Of a stretch of DNA of 64,000 bases, positions 34,395-45,146 are shown in pieces. The number at the start of each line of letters is the position of its first letter. Positions within the stretch are counted from its first letter, which is position 1. A program made the translations under genes and the position numbers. Location of the stretch: contig JAAKBF010000026.1 in assembly GCA_012656075.1 (NCBI GenBank), positions 1-64,000 on the forward strand, read 5' to 3'. The DNA is from Phytophthora hibernalis. Its lineage: Eukaryota; Oomycota; Peronosporomycetes; Peronosporales; Peronosporaceae. The notes below the pieces were generated by a model, which was given only the letters and a program-made list of their open reading frames with translations, did not search any database and had not been told where the DNA came from.

Positions 34395-35737
34395 CGTGGC
34401 GCTCAGAGGTCCTGCTGGCAAGCTAATTACACTCGTGTCAGCTCCAAACACAGATACAGCTTACACGTGCACTTTTAAATTAAAAATGGAGTGCTATAGC
34501 TCGCGACAAAGTCATCGCTTTCAGGTACATATCGATACAAAGTTGTAGTCTTATTGTACTGTAAACGGTGTGGTGTATGAGCTGCCGTTCATGTATGCGG
34601 CCCCACTGCATTGATGTTTACTTTTGACCACTAATATGGGGGCATTTCCCGTAGGATTTCACGGCGACGAAACAGGCACCATTAATCGACCATAGACCGT
34701 GCATACAAAACCTCAGTCATTTAACTATGCTTCATTTTGTATTATTGGCGAAAGATTGCCATAAAATACTACGAACCCATACAAACAAGTAGTATCTTGG
34801 CTACGAAACAGCGTCAATCTCGAATATTACGGAGAGGTAGGCCAAGAGAGGTTCTGGAGGCGAAAGCCGAAGGTGAAGAGAAGATAACATGTGCGGTAAA
34901 GCGTCAAAAGACCTAGTGATATTAAGGAGCAGCAAGTATGCCTGGCTGCGTATTAGGAGTTTGTATGTGTCATTCTAAAACTCCGTCAAAAGTAGTGTGT
35001 ACCAACCATTCTGGAGTTGTACATCAGATTCTACAGTGGTGACTTGGTGCTATGCGGTATAGCAGGTTTAAGGTACTGTGGTTAGAGCTGGAGCCGAGCC
35101 TCCACTTCAAAAAGATGAATAACTAAACTACTGTACCAAACTAAGTTTCAAAGTCAGCGTATGAAAATATCGACTTTCGTTTAACAAGACGATTTGTATC
35201 AGTTTGAAAAAACATTATAAGTTGTTGTGAAGTCCCTAAACACAAACGCTCATTTTCCTTCTTGCTTTTCAGTGAGGTACATTGATGTGAGACTGATCCC
35301 AATCTGCCGACAGCATACCAGTTCAACAATTGATCAGTTCATTGCACCTGCTCTATGCGTTAGCGATCTAGAGGACATCGCCTGGAATCTGGTATCATAC
35401 CCGCTGAGTTGCACATGGGTGACCTTGGTACGAGTAAGTTCCTTCGTCCTTCAGGTATACCAAAATATAGATGCTCACCAAATACGTCTGCCAAATCACC
35501 AATTTGATCTGAAGATTCATGGTAGATCACCGAAGAGGTTGATGTCGCGTTGAGGTTTGAGCGCTCGGTCGCCAGTCGGCAAGGTTGCCCTTGCTGAAGG
35601 GAAGTGACCAGCGTACTCTTATTGGCGGATTACATTCCCGCGCGGCAGTGACCGGGGTAGTTTAGTGACCGAGGCCTCGGTCGGGTATAATAAATTCCTG
35701 GCCGAGGGTACTAACCCTCGTTTGTACCCATTTCTCG
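34395..35737. other. Insertion in Gypsy B gag
   Basis: The gag of B is homologous to that of A on both sides (KGRIRP before, GFIQDGALHCYRQ after), and this interval has no counterpart in A. It includes R1 copy 3 (34822-35545), about 400 bp of AT-rich DNA (34440-34820) and about 190 bp (35546-35737) with CCGAGG/CCTCGG repeats like an LTR edge. No clear target duplication was found. Confidence 0.6.
34822..35545 (-). repeat. Repeat R1, copy 3
   Basis: Inverted relative to 19655-20388, with which it aligns from ATATTACGGAGAGG to CATGGTAGATCACCGAAGAG. The coiled-coil coding part is not present in this copy. Confidence 0.75.
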
Positions 35738-37123
35738 AACGCTATGCACCACTCGTTCGGGGGCGTATGCGTCCCTTCATCTCATACATGAAGGCTTGGA
35801 GCCATTGCATCGACTTCTCGCTCTTGTCTCGGGAGGCAGAGATAAGGCTTGATGTTGCCCAACAGGAGGTGCGTGGCAATTTCAAGCCTCGGTGTGGACT
35901 TCTCGTTCTCCATCGAACTGAGTTCGCGAACTTGACGAGCCCAATCTCTAGCCACGTCACCCCCGTGGTCCTCTTCGTCGAACGAGTCGTCGTTCGAGGA
36001 GTCGTCGTCATGCGTATCAAGACGCCGGCTCTTCGTCCAATCCCGTGCTTCGACCCGCGATCTGCGCGGTCCGCGTACTCTCGGTAGTTGTTCCCAGTCG
36101 CTCAGTACGGTCTCCCGTCGTAGGTGTCACCATGTGCGAGTCTTAGACGTACCGTGACGCGGTTCCCTTCGCCCAGAATATTCCCGTGGTGGACGACTTC
36201 TCAAGTGGTCTCCCGGAGTTGTCGATAACGAGATTCTTGACAGATTGGCCTTGTTCAGCCATGCACGAGAGGCTCGACCGACGGTTGGAGTCAGGCTCAG
36301 GTCTGTCCGAATTTTTTCTTCCACTTGCGCAAAGAGAGTGCAGCGTCTTCGATCGATCACCCACCCTTGAAGTCTCCGGTGGGTAGAGCTTGAGGCTCGC
36401 AACCCATAGCCCGGGACAGTTGCACCGCGCCCTCGGCTACCTGTTGGATACTCCATGACTCCACCGGAACGACGAGTTCCGCCTGAGTTCCATCCACACA
36501 GCTTGTCGAATTGATTTTGGCGCAAAGGCCCGCATCCACCTGCTCTTCGACATCATCACGTCCATACATCGACCCAAAACCTTGTTAGCAGTCGGAGTGT
36601 CCCCATTAACTGGAGGCCGACTATCGGTCGACCAAGAACTCGCGTTCGCGGTCATCGTCAGCGATCGGAGATTGCCGAGTCCATCTTCGTTGTCCCCATG
36701 AGCTGGTTCAGGACCGGCCACTTCGTTCAACTCCTCGGTGAGGTTTCGCGCGAACGACCTCACCCCTCCGCTATGTCCTGCTGGGACAGTAGCGGCTCCG
36801 AAACCTCGAACATTGCTGTCGCTTCCTCCAGGTAATCGTCATCATCGTCTTCTTTGGCTTCAGCGTAGTCCATCCGCTCGTCGAAGCTGTCCGAGCGTTC
36901 ATTGATCGACTCCAAAGAGCTTGAAGTCACCAACGTTGTACTGGATCGCACCGAAACCTCGGTGCGCCCTCTACTCGACTTCATGGGAGTTGCTGGTACC
37001 GCTGACTTCGCTCCTTTCGCCATCTTCTCTGTTCTTTCTTCTCTCGAATGATCGTTAGGGGAGAACCTGTATACAACCAAGACACACAGAAGGTTACATT
37101 AAGTCCCGGGGCGCGGCACCAGT

Positions 37124-37573
37124 TGACGTGTAGGAATATGCAGAAAATCTCACTACCGAATGGTATGAGTCCCACCAACAACACTCGTTTCACATGCACT
37201 GGTCCACGAGCGTTGGATCAATACCTGAATACCAGGAACGATCCCTTACATCGGGTTGGCTGTAAATCCTCTGTACACCTAGGTTCAACCCAAAATCCTG
37301 CACCACTAGTCACGAGCGAGGGCTAGTATGCAATATTGCGATTTCACGCGAACCCCCGCGGTCCCTCAGAAAGAAGGGTACCGGCTGTCACGCATAATAC
37401 GGGTTTGCCGAGGCAAAACCTGAGCGGGTAGTAAAATATATCTGAAACACTCGATTCCACTATAATATGTGGGAGACGACACTCCTTGTCTCTCCCAACA
37501 CTCGGCCACTATAATCTCTTGGGCTGGCCCTCGGTTAATGAACCTTGAGTTCGCTGACAGGCATCCCACGTAG
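37124..37573 (-). repeat. 5' LTR of Gypsy B
   Basis: Homologous to 23274-23728 in the opposite orientation: GTGGGATGCCTGTCAGC near 37570, AGAGATTATAGTGGCCGAGTG near 37510, and end TACACGTCA at 37124. Its first base pair is changed (CG instead of TG). Confidence 0.6.
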
Positions 37574-37608
37574 CCGAGCGTATCCAGACCCTAAGATAAG
37601 CTAATTAG

Positions 37609-38149
37609 CACGCCTACAATGAACTTACCGGTATGGAACCAGTTAGCACCACCGGTTTGGTTCTCCTTTTTTAGTCAAGGTGAATTGACTCTGTAATACC
37701 GATATACTGGGTTCGCGGGTGGTTTCGTGACTTTTCATGAGCCAACTCGTGAAACGTTTGATCTTTGACTCACGGTTTCGCAAAAGGGTGTGACGTGGGA
37801 GATGAACCTCAACACAGCCTATTGGATAAAATACGCCTTCTGTGAAAGCCGCACGACTCTTCAACATTGGCTTGCCCGACACTTCGCCTAATATTGGGCC
37901 TGTGTTTGTTTCCTTCTACTAAAGCCGCATAGATTCAGGAGTTACATTCAAAATATTTGTATCCAATCAAAGGTGAATAAAATGAACCAGCAGCGGTTAT
38001 CGCATGCGATACTCCCGTTTAAGTTAAGGTTCTATTTACTTAAACGGGAGGGATCGCGAACCAAAATTATCAGGAACCAAGTTCATGAGTCTTAGAGGTT
38101 CTGAGTATTTATCAGTACCCTGGTTCCAGTTCGGTTCATTTTAGGCGTG
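37609..38149. mobile_element. hAT-like MITE with 8 bp target duplication
   Basis: Flanked by CTAATTAG on both sides (37601-37608 and 38150-38157). This is an 8 bp direct repeat of the nTnnnnAn type expected for hAT elements. The inverted ends are CACGCCTACAATGAAC and, from the right, CACGCCTAAAATGAAC, followed by a GGAACCAG block near 37635 and 38118. There are 541 bp between the duplications. No transposase ORF was found. Confidence 0.65.
38012..38050. repeat. Hairpin inside the hAT-like MITE
   Basis: CTCCCGTTTAAGT and ACTTAAACGGGAG are separated by 13 bases. Confidence 0.75.
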
Positions 38150-38419
38150 CTAATTAGACTTACCGACGGACTTGACCCTTGGTGACTTTTGGGAAGGCTG
38201 CTGATTTATTTATGTTGATCTATGGCGTAAATACAAATATCCAGTGTGAACAGATCCCGGTGTGTGATTCTGTACCCGGCTCTATAAGACCAAGGGTACG
38301 AAACTATGTAGTCCTTTTGGGACGAGACGCCGACAAAAATCACATAGGTCGGCATTTCGTTCACGCAACGCAAGTCTCTGGCCTGAACACCAAGCAGCAC
38401 TCCTCATCCTACCACGACC

Positions 38420-38790
38420 ATGGCAGCCGCTAAGCTCCGTGTAGGTCTCGTGGGTTCGACACGGGCTCTAGCGTGTTCCACGCGTCGCTGCTCATGCGCT
38501 GCCCCCAGTTCGATATCACGCACGGGCTGAAGCTGCACGATCCCCGCGCTGACCCCCGTTCCTGCGATCACGCGCTCCATGAACAATCTGCTGGTCACGC
38601 AGGTGCCACGTCGGTCACATGCAGTGTGTGGTCATCTCAACGGCACTTCGAGTAGGCCAAACCACAGGTGATCATGGTTGTCGAAGTAGGCCAAGAACGT
38701 CAACGCCATCGCCCAAGCCGACGGGGTGCTCTACAAACTGACCGCCCATTTCACGGACAGCTAGCTGCGGCAATGTTCTTGTAGTACCTG
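38420..38790 (+). pseudogene. Gfo/Idh/MocA-like oxidoreductase, N-terminal fragment
   Basis: ATG 38420 opens AAAKLRVGLVG, a Rossmann-fold beta strand and glycine turn. In a shifted frame comes SSVFHASLLMRCPQFDITHG, which fits the G-x-F-HxPL-x-P pattern of Gfo/Idh/MocA oxidoreductases. Further on NVNAIAQADGVLYKL resembles the segment following the EKP motif. Frames are broken near 38455, 38650 and 38750, and the catalytic part is lost. This would be an NAD(P)-dependent cytosolic enzyme. It is GC-rich compared with its neighbours. Moderate to low certainty. Confidence 0.35.
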
Positions 38791-38859
38791 GTACGAGGCG
38801 ACCTTCGTGGGGATGATGTGGGCCTCGTCCGTCACGGAATCCGTGGACTTGCCGAACAT

Positions 38860-39880
38860 GCATTGAGAGCTAAAATTAGGGTGACCAGTTTCGTGCACTG
38901 TTTGACTTCCTATCTAAATCACACCTTGTTGTCGCATTTTCATTGTACTAAAGAGTCATTCGACATGAACGTTAACGCAAAGCCCTTTGCTCTTCTCACG
39001 GCAGTTGAGGCGGCTAAAAATGTTGCTGTTGACCGCAGTTTGGATCTATCGCTTTCACACGCTACATACCGCCTTACATTTGTTCCTGCAGGCTTCACGA
39101 CTTGTAAAAGAGCGGTGCCAGGCTTGAACGACTGCATGTGATAGTAGGCAAAGCCATCTGATGCGTCAGACGTTCACCACATCGATAGGTCGTCCTATAT
39201 ACGCAGCACAATAGAATTTAGCCGGCCATAGCGATAGCATTGCTTTTAAAGATCCTACAACTCGAACCGACACGAGTTGATCGTACAACGTCATCCTCAC
39301 CATTTGTCCTGAACATCTTGGAACCTGCAACACCCACAAACACGTATAGACGAGGTGCATTCGGCGGGAATCCTACCAGCATACCGCCATGTTCCAAGCA
39401 TGTCAATATTCCATCGAAATTAAAATACCCCGTCAAAGTAGATACGACACACAATTTCAAATGAGAGGGGCTCGTCCTGGGTGGCAGTCTCGTTCGCATG
39501 GGGGCGCACGCAATCCGCACATGAGCACAGGTATCACCAGTGCAGTATCGTTATAGTGTTGGCAACAGGTCCACGAAGCTGACGTCCATCCACGTCGCAG
39601 CTTGATGCCTGGGAGCGCGCGGCCTTCTTCGACGTCCTCCTTGGTCTTTTGTTCACTGGCTCACAAAAGAATAACTCCTTAAAACGATATTGTATGATCA
39701 TATCGGTTTTTGATGTAAAAAGTAAGCACTAAAGTGGTGCTGAAGAGCACCTCCAATCAGAATGCTGAAAATCTAATTTGAGAGAGACAATTGGATTAAA
39801 GTCTACACCGTGCAAACAACTGGCACCGCGCACTAAAGTGGCAAATAAAGTTACGTCATTTTCCTAACGCTGCGGAGTCT
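38860..39880. other. Intergenic, ambiguous ORFs
   Basis: Complementary frames at 38940-39137 and a minus frame at 39218-39520 (LKLCVVSTLTGYFNFDGILT) are protein-like but match nothing I know. No repeats were seen. Confidence 0.25.
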
Positions 39881-39889
39881 AACACGTGA

Positions 39890-40965
39890 CTATTCCATGC
39901 ACAATATTCAAGAAACATGGCGAACAAGAAAAGTACAAGAAACAGGAAGCCTTGAGCAAGCAATTGGACAACGCAAGAGGTAAGATGTGATTGTTAGTGA
40001 CGAGATATGCTATGAAAACCTGACTTCTGTTTACGGGTGTTGGTGATCGAGGACAGACACTACAACTACTGCAGGTTCGCTTCAAGAACGAGCAGATACA
40101 GCGCGACAAGGGGGATGAGAAAGACAATTGGGAGCTCATCGCATAAACGCTAAGTACTACGCGAACCAGCGAATCGTATCATAAACGAATCAAAACACTG
40201 ACGGCCCAGTACAAAGTAAGTGTTTATATATTGAATCGACTTACACAACTGTAGTCATTTGTTACCGGTAAAATCTCTTATATGTTGATCTTATTTAGTG
40301 ACTGGTTCAAGAAGACAAGCGAACTGGTAACAACACGGAAGACGCGATACCATATCCTGTCTACTGGGATACAGTCCTTGACTGTCTTTCCCCGTTTAGA
40401 GTCCTGAAAGATAGCGCGGTTGCTGATAGTGAGCGTCATCTTGCAACGATCTGTTCTCCTAGTGGTGAAATGGATACGTCGACATATTGTCGCTGACAAT
40501 GAATAGGAAGGTGAAGGAGCGTATAGTGATGAAGTGGATGAGGACCAAGATGAAGAGAGACGAGGACTGGAGGGCTCTGCTCCAAACGAAGAGGGCCATC
40601 AAAGCACTAATGATGGTAATAGCAGTTAATAAATCGGTGCTGCTAGAACTACGCCTGCTTCGGAGTTCGTGCGGACCAAACGTGCATCTGGCTTCTCTCC
40701 AATGAAAGGAGCTTCGGCGAAACGGACGAAAAAGGATTAGGATATGTCTTTGCTGACAAGGTCGATGTCCACACTGGTAGATCATATCGTCGGGAAGGGT
40801 GACGCCTCTGAGAGCGAGATCTCGACCGTGCAGGCCGACGGGGCGTCGGTCGAACGACACATGGTGCATAACGAGACAAAATTGGATATCATTATCGACA
40901 CTGTGACGGCATCAGTCACAAAAGCTGTGGTGGAAAGTATCACCGCTTTGATGGAGCAAAGGTAA
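39890..40965 (+). pseudogene. Myb/SANT-like accessory protein of PIF/Harbinger unit 2
   Basis: The plus-strand exons read VRFKNEQIQRDKGDEKDNWE and HKRIKTLTAQYK. An intron-like gap follows (GTAAGTG...TTTAG, about 40217-40299). Then comes LVQEDKRTGNNTEDAIPYPV with YWDTVLDCL, the conserved C-terminal part of the SANT-like domain. An acidic linker and a helical tail (VDHIVGKGDASESE to AVVESITALMEQR) end at TAA 40963-40965. Frames are broken around 40140, 40490 and 40630. It converges with the transposase at 41052-42172. Confidence 0.6.
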
Positions 40966-41051
40966 ATCTGCGTATATTTTGATGAATTAACGTGCTAAAT
41001 TAGCATTCTAATTATCTCATCTCGCTTCTCTTGACCAGCTAGCAGTTCTGC

Positions 41052-42172
41052 TTATTCATCGTCATTGCAAACTTGAATGCCCGCCATGTTGTCGAAGTTG
41101 TCATCGTCGTGCTGCAGCATGTCTTCGACCAGGCTGTTGCCGACTTCAGTGTCGACTAGGTTAGCAAGCTCATTCAGAGTATCTCTCTCATAGGCAAGTG
41201 CGAAGTTGTGTAACACGAGACATGCGGTAATGATTTTGTCATCTTCTTCCTCGCTGTTCATGTCGATCTCTCTCCGAAGAATCTGGAAACGGCATTTGAG
41301 TGCCCCGAAAGCCATTTCGACCACGATGCGTGTACTTGAGTGAATTTTGTTGAACTTGTTGATTATTGGATCTTCGCGTTGTCCATGCGGCAAGGGCGTA
41401 AGCATGTGCGCCCTTAATGCATACCCTGCGTTCCCAATGAAGTGCATTTCAGGCGGCAAACGTTGCTAGACGTGTGTCCCCATAAGGGTGCGATTCCAAA
41501 CAGACTGGTCGTTGCAACTTCCAGGACGGATAGAAAACGCCATAAATCGCTGGTTAATGTCCACAATGGCCATGACGTTGTAGGCAGTGAAGCCCTTTCG
41601 ACAATACCACCCCACCAATGTTGCTGGTCTTGTCCTCTTCCATCGATTGTGCCGGCCACGTTCGGAATTCCTGTCACACTTTCAAAATTGGTTGCTACCT
41701 CGGACCACTCAATTGCATCTCTAGGATAGAAAATAAAGCGCTCACGTTCGCTGTACAATATATGAATGATACGAGTGACAGCCCGAGAGCCTGTAGACCT
41801 ATTAATACCAAACATTTGGCAAGCATCCCTTAGACTCCCTCAAGGCCCAAGATAGCAAAGTACCAGAGCCACCTTCTCGTTCAGAAAAAACTTGCGGTTC
41901 TTTCCGATCGAATTGGAGTTCCCTTTGTAGTATATAGGCCATTTTGCCTTGATAAAAGCCACAATAACTTCAAAGCAGCCCTCCCGTACACGGAAGGCAC
42001 TGCGAAAGCTGGCATCGTCTTGGCGAAGGCCGTAATTTTTCTCAAAGAAGTCTGTCCTTACCGTGTGCGTCTCCTTGTTCTCGGCTCGCATGCTTCTGCC
42101 GTCCGTGTCAAGCACCAGGGCAAACGCACATACTAGCAGGCACGCAATGACGGAAACTAGGTCTTCCTCCAT
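41052..42172 (-). pseudogene. PIF/Harbinger transposase, unit 2, nearly full length
   Basis: Start ATG 42172. The first frame holds the N-terminal helices (FFEKNYGLRQDDASFRSAFR, FFLNEKVALVLCYLG). After a break near 41840 comes CQMFGINRSTGSRAVTRIIH, a helix-turn-helix. VAGTIDG at about 41650 is the first catalytic Asp site. A frame shift then leads to EMHFIGNAGYALRAHMLTPL (GDxxY-like second site, with Asn in place of Asp) and RIVVEMAFGALKCRFQIL (catalytic Glu). It ends at 41052. This DDE_Tnp_4 enzyme would act in the nucleus with the neighbouring Myb/SANT-like protein. Confidence 0.75.
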
Positions 42173-42542
42173 TTCCTTTTAACGGAGGGTGGGTGGACCA
42201 AATGAAAGACAGATGGACGATCAGATTCAGGAGGTCGCTATTCCTGGAATAACTTCTTAGCCAATGAATGAAGTGTATTCAACCAAAGGTTTAGGTTGGA
42301 ATATATTTAGCTATTCTTATTCCACATATTCCTGAAATGAGACAGCCCCTAAACACTCGCTTTCAAACTGAGTTTGTTGAGCTCGAGTCAAATCCAGAGC
42401 TGTTCCGTGCGAAGTCGCGGCTTTGTCTAGTACTACATTAGAGAATAGATTCTCTAATATTAGAGCCATTTCGGAGCAGCCATGTTTCAGATCATTGCCC
42501 ATTCCCATGTCTCAGCAGGGGACTTAGCTGAAAGCTGGGCTT

Positions 42543-42834
42543 TTAACCCTATTGCGGCCGACAACATACTTGAAATTCGTATTCGTAATTTCCATAGTAA
42601 AATGCTAAACATGCATAAATGCTTGGTTTAAGCCCGCACTCCGCAGCATAATATTATCATTTTGCGTGGTTTTACAATACTTATTGCAATTATTGTAGTT
42701 AAACCAAGCATATTGCTTGGTTTACCGCAAATGTTATGATTGGTCAAAAATAAAATCCTGTCATTACGATTCGTTAATATTTGTAAAACCAAGTATATTG
42801 TAGGGTTTTAGGGTACCAACCGCAGTAGGGTTAA
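42543..42834. mobile_element. MITE family A, copy 2 (intact ends)
   Basis: The left end TTAACCCTATTGCGG and right end CCGCAGTAGGGTTAA are inverted repeats with TTAA on both sides. Homologous over its length to 6615-6886. Inside, AAACCAAGCATATTGCTTGGTTT is a short palindrome. The TTAA target is characteristic of piggyBac. Confidence 0.8.
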
Positions 42835-42976
42835 GAGAATCTGAGTGCATAAAGTCTACAATTTGTGGCATGATAAGAGAATTCATTCTTCAAGGGCTTG
42901 CCTCTCAATTTTTATTTGGAGTGTACCACGTTTCTAGATGTTGTCACCATTCATTCATTCTCAAGACCGCAGAGCA

Positions 42977-43891
42977 ACCATGAGCACGCGCGAGCAAGAC
43001 GTCAGCCTCTTTGAAGAAAGTGGTACGGTGGACAATGGACGTGACGATTTTAGTGAAAGTGACGATGGAAACAGGGACAAGGGATCAAGCGAGGAGGGAC
43101 CGTCCAGTTTGTCCACGATGCAGCGCCGCAAATACTTCAGCCAAGAAGAAGACATGGTCTGACATACCCAGGTTAATGTAGACCTTCCTTTTGCTACAGG
43201 GTACGGGAAAGTAATGGCTGCCTGGGATAAACTAGCTGCACAGCTACGTACTCTCCCGTCGTTAAAAATCTACGATATCGGGTAAGACGTGCCAAGCGCG
43301 CTTCAACAAGTTGCTGGAGAGCCATCGCGTGTGGGAGGCATCCTCGAACACGAAATCCGTGGTATCAGAGGCTCAAACGCCACGCATTATGCTGCTAACT
43401 GAGCTGATAACGCTGGTTGCCGACCACGTACGCATCGCCAAGGACAAGCAGAACGCTGCTCAGTCTAAGAAGCAAGACAAGGACGCGTCGGGAGCTGGTA
43501 TGCCCGCGTTTAGCTAGAGCTAAACGAAATCAACCCGACGGCCAGGCCGCCACCGACGCGACCCCGACTGCATCACCCCAGACGCAGCATGAGCACCACA
43601 ACAAGCACTCCCGTTGCAACCCACGTAGCGCTGCAGATGAGCGCGTTGAGAAGTCGCTCTAGATGCTGTCGGAGCTCGTGTCAACGCAGAGATAAAGCGT
43701 CGCGTCCATCCAGTCTGTACTGACAGCTTCACAAACTGAACATGTAGTAGTTGGCACGGCGCCGCTATGAGCTGGAGTTAAAAGAACGCGAGCTTTTGGA
43801 AAGCGAAAAGTAGAGAATCGAACGAACTAACGATCGCAAAGTCGAGCAAGATCGTTTCATGGCGATGATAGAACTGCTAAGAAATAAATAA
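42977..43891 (+). pseudogene. Myb/SANT-like accessory protein of PIF/Harbinger unit 3
   Basis: ATG 42977 opens an acidic N-terminus. RKYFSQEEDMV starts the SANT domain. A TGA at 43160 sits where Leu is usual, and VNVDLPFATGYGKVMAAWDK continues in frame. After a short interruption GKTCQARFNKLLESHR closes the domain. A Lys/Asp linker and a coiled coil (ELELKERELLESEK, then DRFMAMIELLRNK) end at TAA 43889-43891. The architecture is complete, so this is the best preserved of the three accessory ORFs. There are two stops and about three frame changes. Confidence 0.7.
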
Positions 43892-44099
43892 ATAAAATGT
43901 TTCAGCAGCGTCTTGTGTTTCTATTTCGTGAGGGACGCTGTACGAACATCGTTTTATGGAAGTAGATTACGTCTGTCTATTCCTTTGCAAGAAACTCGTC
44001 TAAATAAGAGCAAACAAAACCACAAAACGGTTAAAATAATGTTCCGAGTAGCGCGGTCAATAATTGGATGTACCTACATGTTGTGCTGATAAGCCTGCA

Positions 44100-44469
44100 G
44101 CATGATAAATGTCTTGCGAAGCTGTTCGAGCTTTGACGGGTATGACATCCGATATCATAGCATGGCGAGAGCCTCCACGGCAGAGGTCTTGTTCCCAGCA
44201 TCACTGATAATCCATTCCGGCATCAGCAAACGCACTACAAGGTGGCGCAATTTCATGTCTGTGAAGCGAAAGTCTTCTAAAGCATCAGCGTCGCCGTAGC
44301 ACTCTAAGCAGAAACGGACGTCGGGTACAATCGGTCGTTCAGGGCGCTCAGGGTTGACGACTTGTTGCACAAGCGCTAAGCCAACAACAGCCAGCACTGT
44401 CTGGGGTTGGACGACGGCCCGAATCACTGCTAAGCGTTTAGCGGAGCGGCTTCTCGTTTGGTATGCCAT
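44100..44469 (-). pseudogene. PIF/Harbinger transposase, unit 3, N-terminal fragment
   Basis: ATG 44469 opens MAYQTRSRSAKRLAVIRAVV. FRFTDMKLRHLVVRLLMPEW and AVEALAML, then YPSKLEQLRKTF in a shifted frame, match the N-terminal region of oomycete Harbinger transposases. The catalytic domain is missing. It converges with the accessory ORF at 42977-43891. The large LTR retrotransposon starts 124 bp upstream of its ATG. Confidence 0.6.
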
Positions 44470-44593
44470 CGAGCTTGTGTGAGTGCGAACAGATTTTGTT
44501 GTGAGTCACAACGTGTGGCCACCCAGCGTTCACTGTCACATCTTATGATGCGTCATTTAGTCGTAAGGTTCGTAATCGGAAAGCTCCGAAATC

Positions 44594-45146
44594 TGTCGCG
44601 AGCCGCCTTGATGTAGGACGGTCCTTGAGGCGTATGACAGGCAGGTGCGTTCTAGGAGAGTAGATCAATAACAACAACAAATCAATACAAAAGATATTAA
44701 CTTGCTGGTTCTAAGGATTTTTCACGACTGAGCTTTCCTAAGTCCAATGCGGCCGTCCCTCCGCTTCCACATGTATCCTTACCATCCTGCAGCAATCGTT
44801 CCGTGCCTGAGTCGACACCCCTCGTTCGCCATTGCACGCCCTTGTCCTTGTCCTGGTCCTTGACATATCCATGCCTTCCGTCCTCGCGATGCCTCGAAGC
44901 CTCCGCCGTCCGCGTTCCTTGGCGTAACTTCAAATTCGAAAAATGGGCCCTGGTTCCACGAATCCCAGGGTCCCACCAAACAGAGCTAACAGCTATGGTT
45001 GCGTCACCGAGCGACCATCCCTCCGTAGCTGCGACAGGTCAGCCAGCTCATCTTCCCGTTGCTGCTCGGCACGAAGCTGAGCAGCAATCCCGTCAAGTCG
45101 GATTGCTTCTGAGCCAAGACGGTTGCCACCGTTCTGACTCGGGACA
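44594..45146 (-). repeat. 3' LTR of the 13.65 kb element
   Basis: In plus-strand terms it begins TGTCGCGAGCCGCCTTGATG and ends TTCTGACTCGGGACA. It differs from the 5' LTR by ATGTATCCTT inserted near 44772 and a few point changes. The U3 part contains the last 51 codons of the membrane-protein ORF. Confidence 0.92.

Larger units (their letters stand above)
33800..37023 (-). pseudogene. Gag of Gypsy B, interrupted
   Basis: Start ATG 37023 (MAKGAKSAVPATPMKSSRGR), homologous to element A's gag start. An acidic region follows, then SMQWLQAFMYEMKGR at about 35820-35770. The coding sequence breaks at 35737 and resumes near 34395 with FIQDGALHCYRQLPRKMRQT, then HVEHFLDSCEDRALEERLC (about 34145-34085). 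The gap is foreign DNA with R1 copy 3. Many frame changes are present. Confidence 0.65.
31690..37573 (-). mobile_element. Ty3/Gypsy element B, 5' part, with an insertion
   Basis: Minus-strand copy of the family of element A. It runs LTR (37124-37573), primer-binding site, gag, protease and linker, and ends near 31690 before the RT. It is split inside gag by about 1.34 kb of other DNA (34395-35737) that includes repeat R1 copy 3. Confidence 0.78.

Noticed and set aside
39218..39520. Possible LSM-domain protein on the minus strand
   Set aside because: A faint resemblance (VRMTLYDQ, VVGSLKAM in a shifted frame) is too short and lacks the Sm2 motif.
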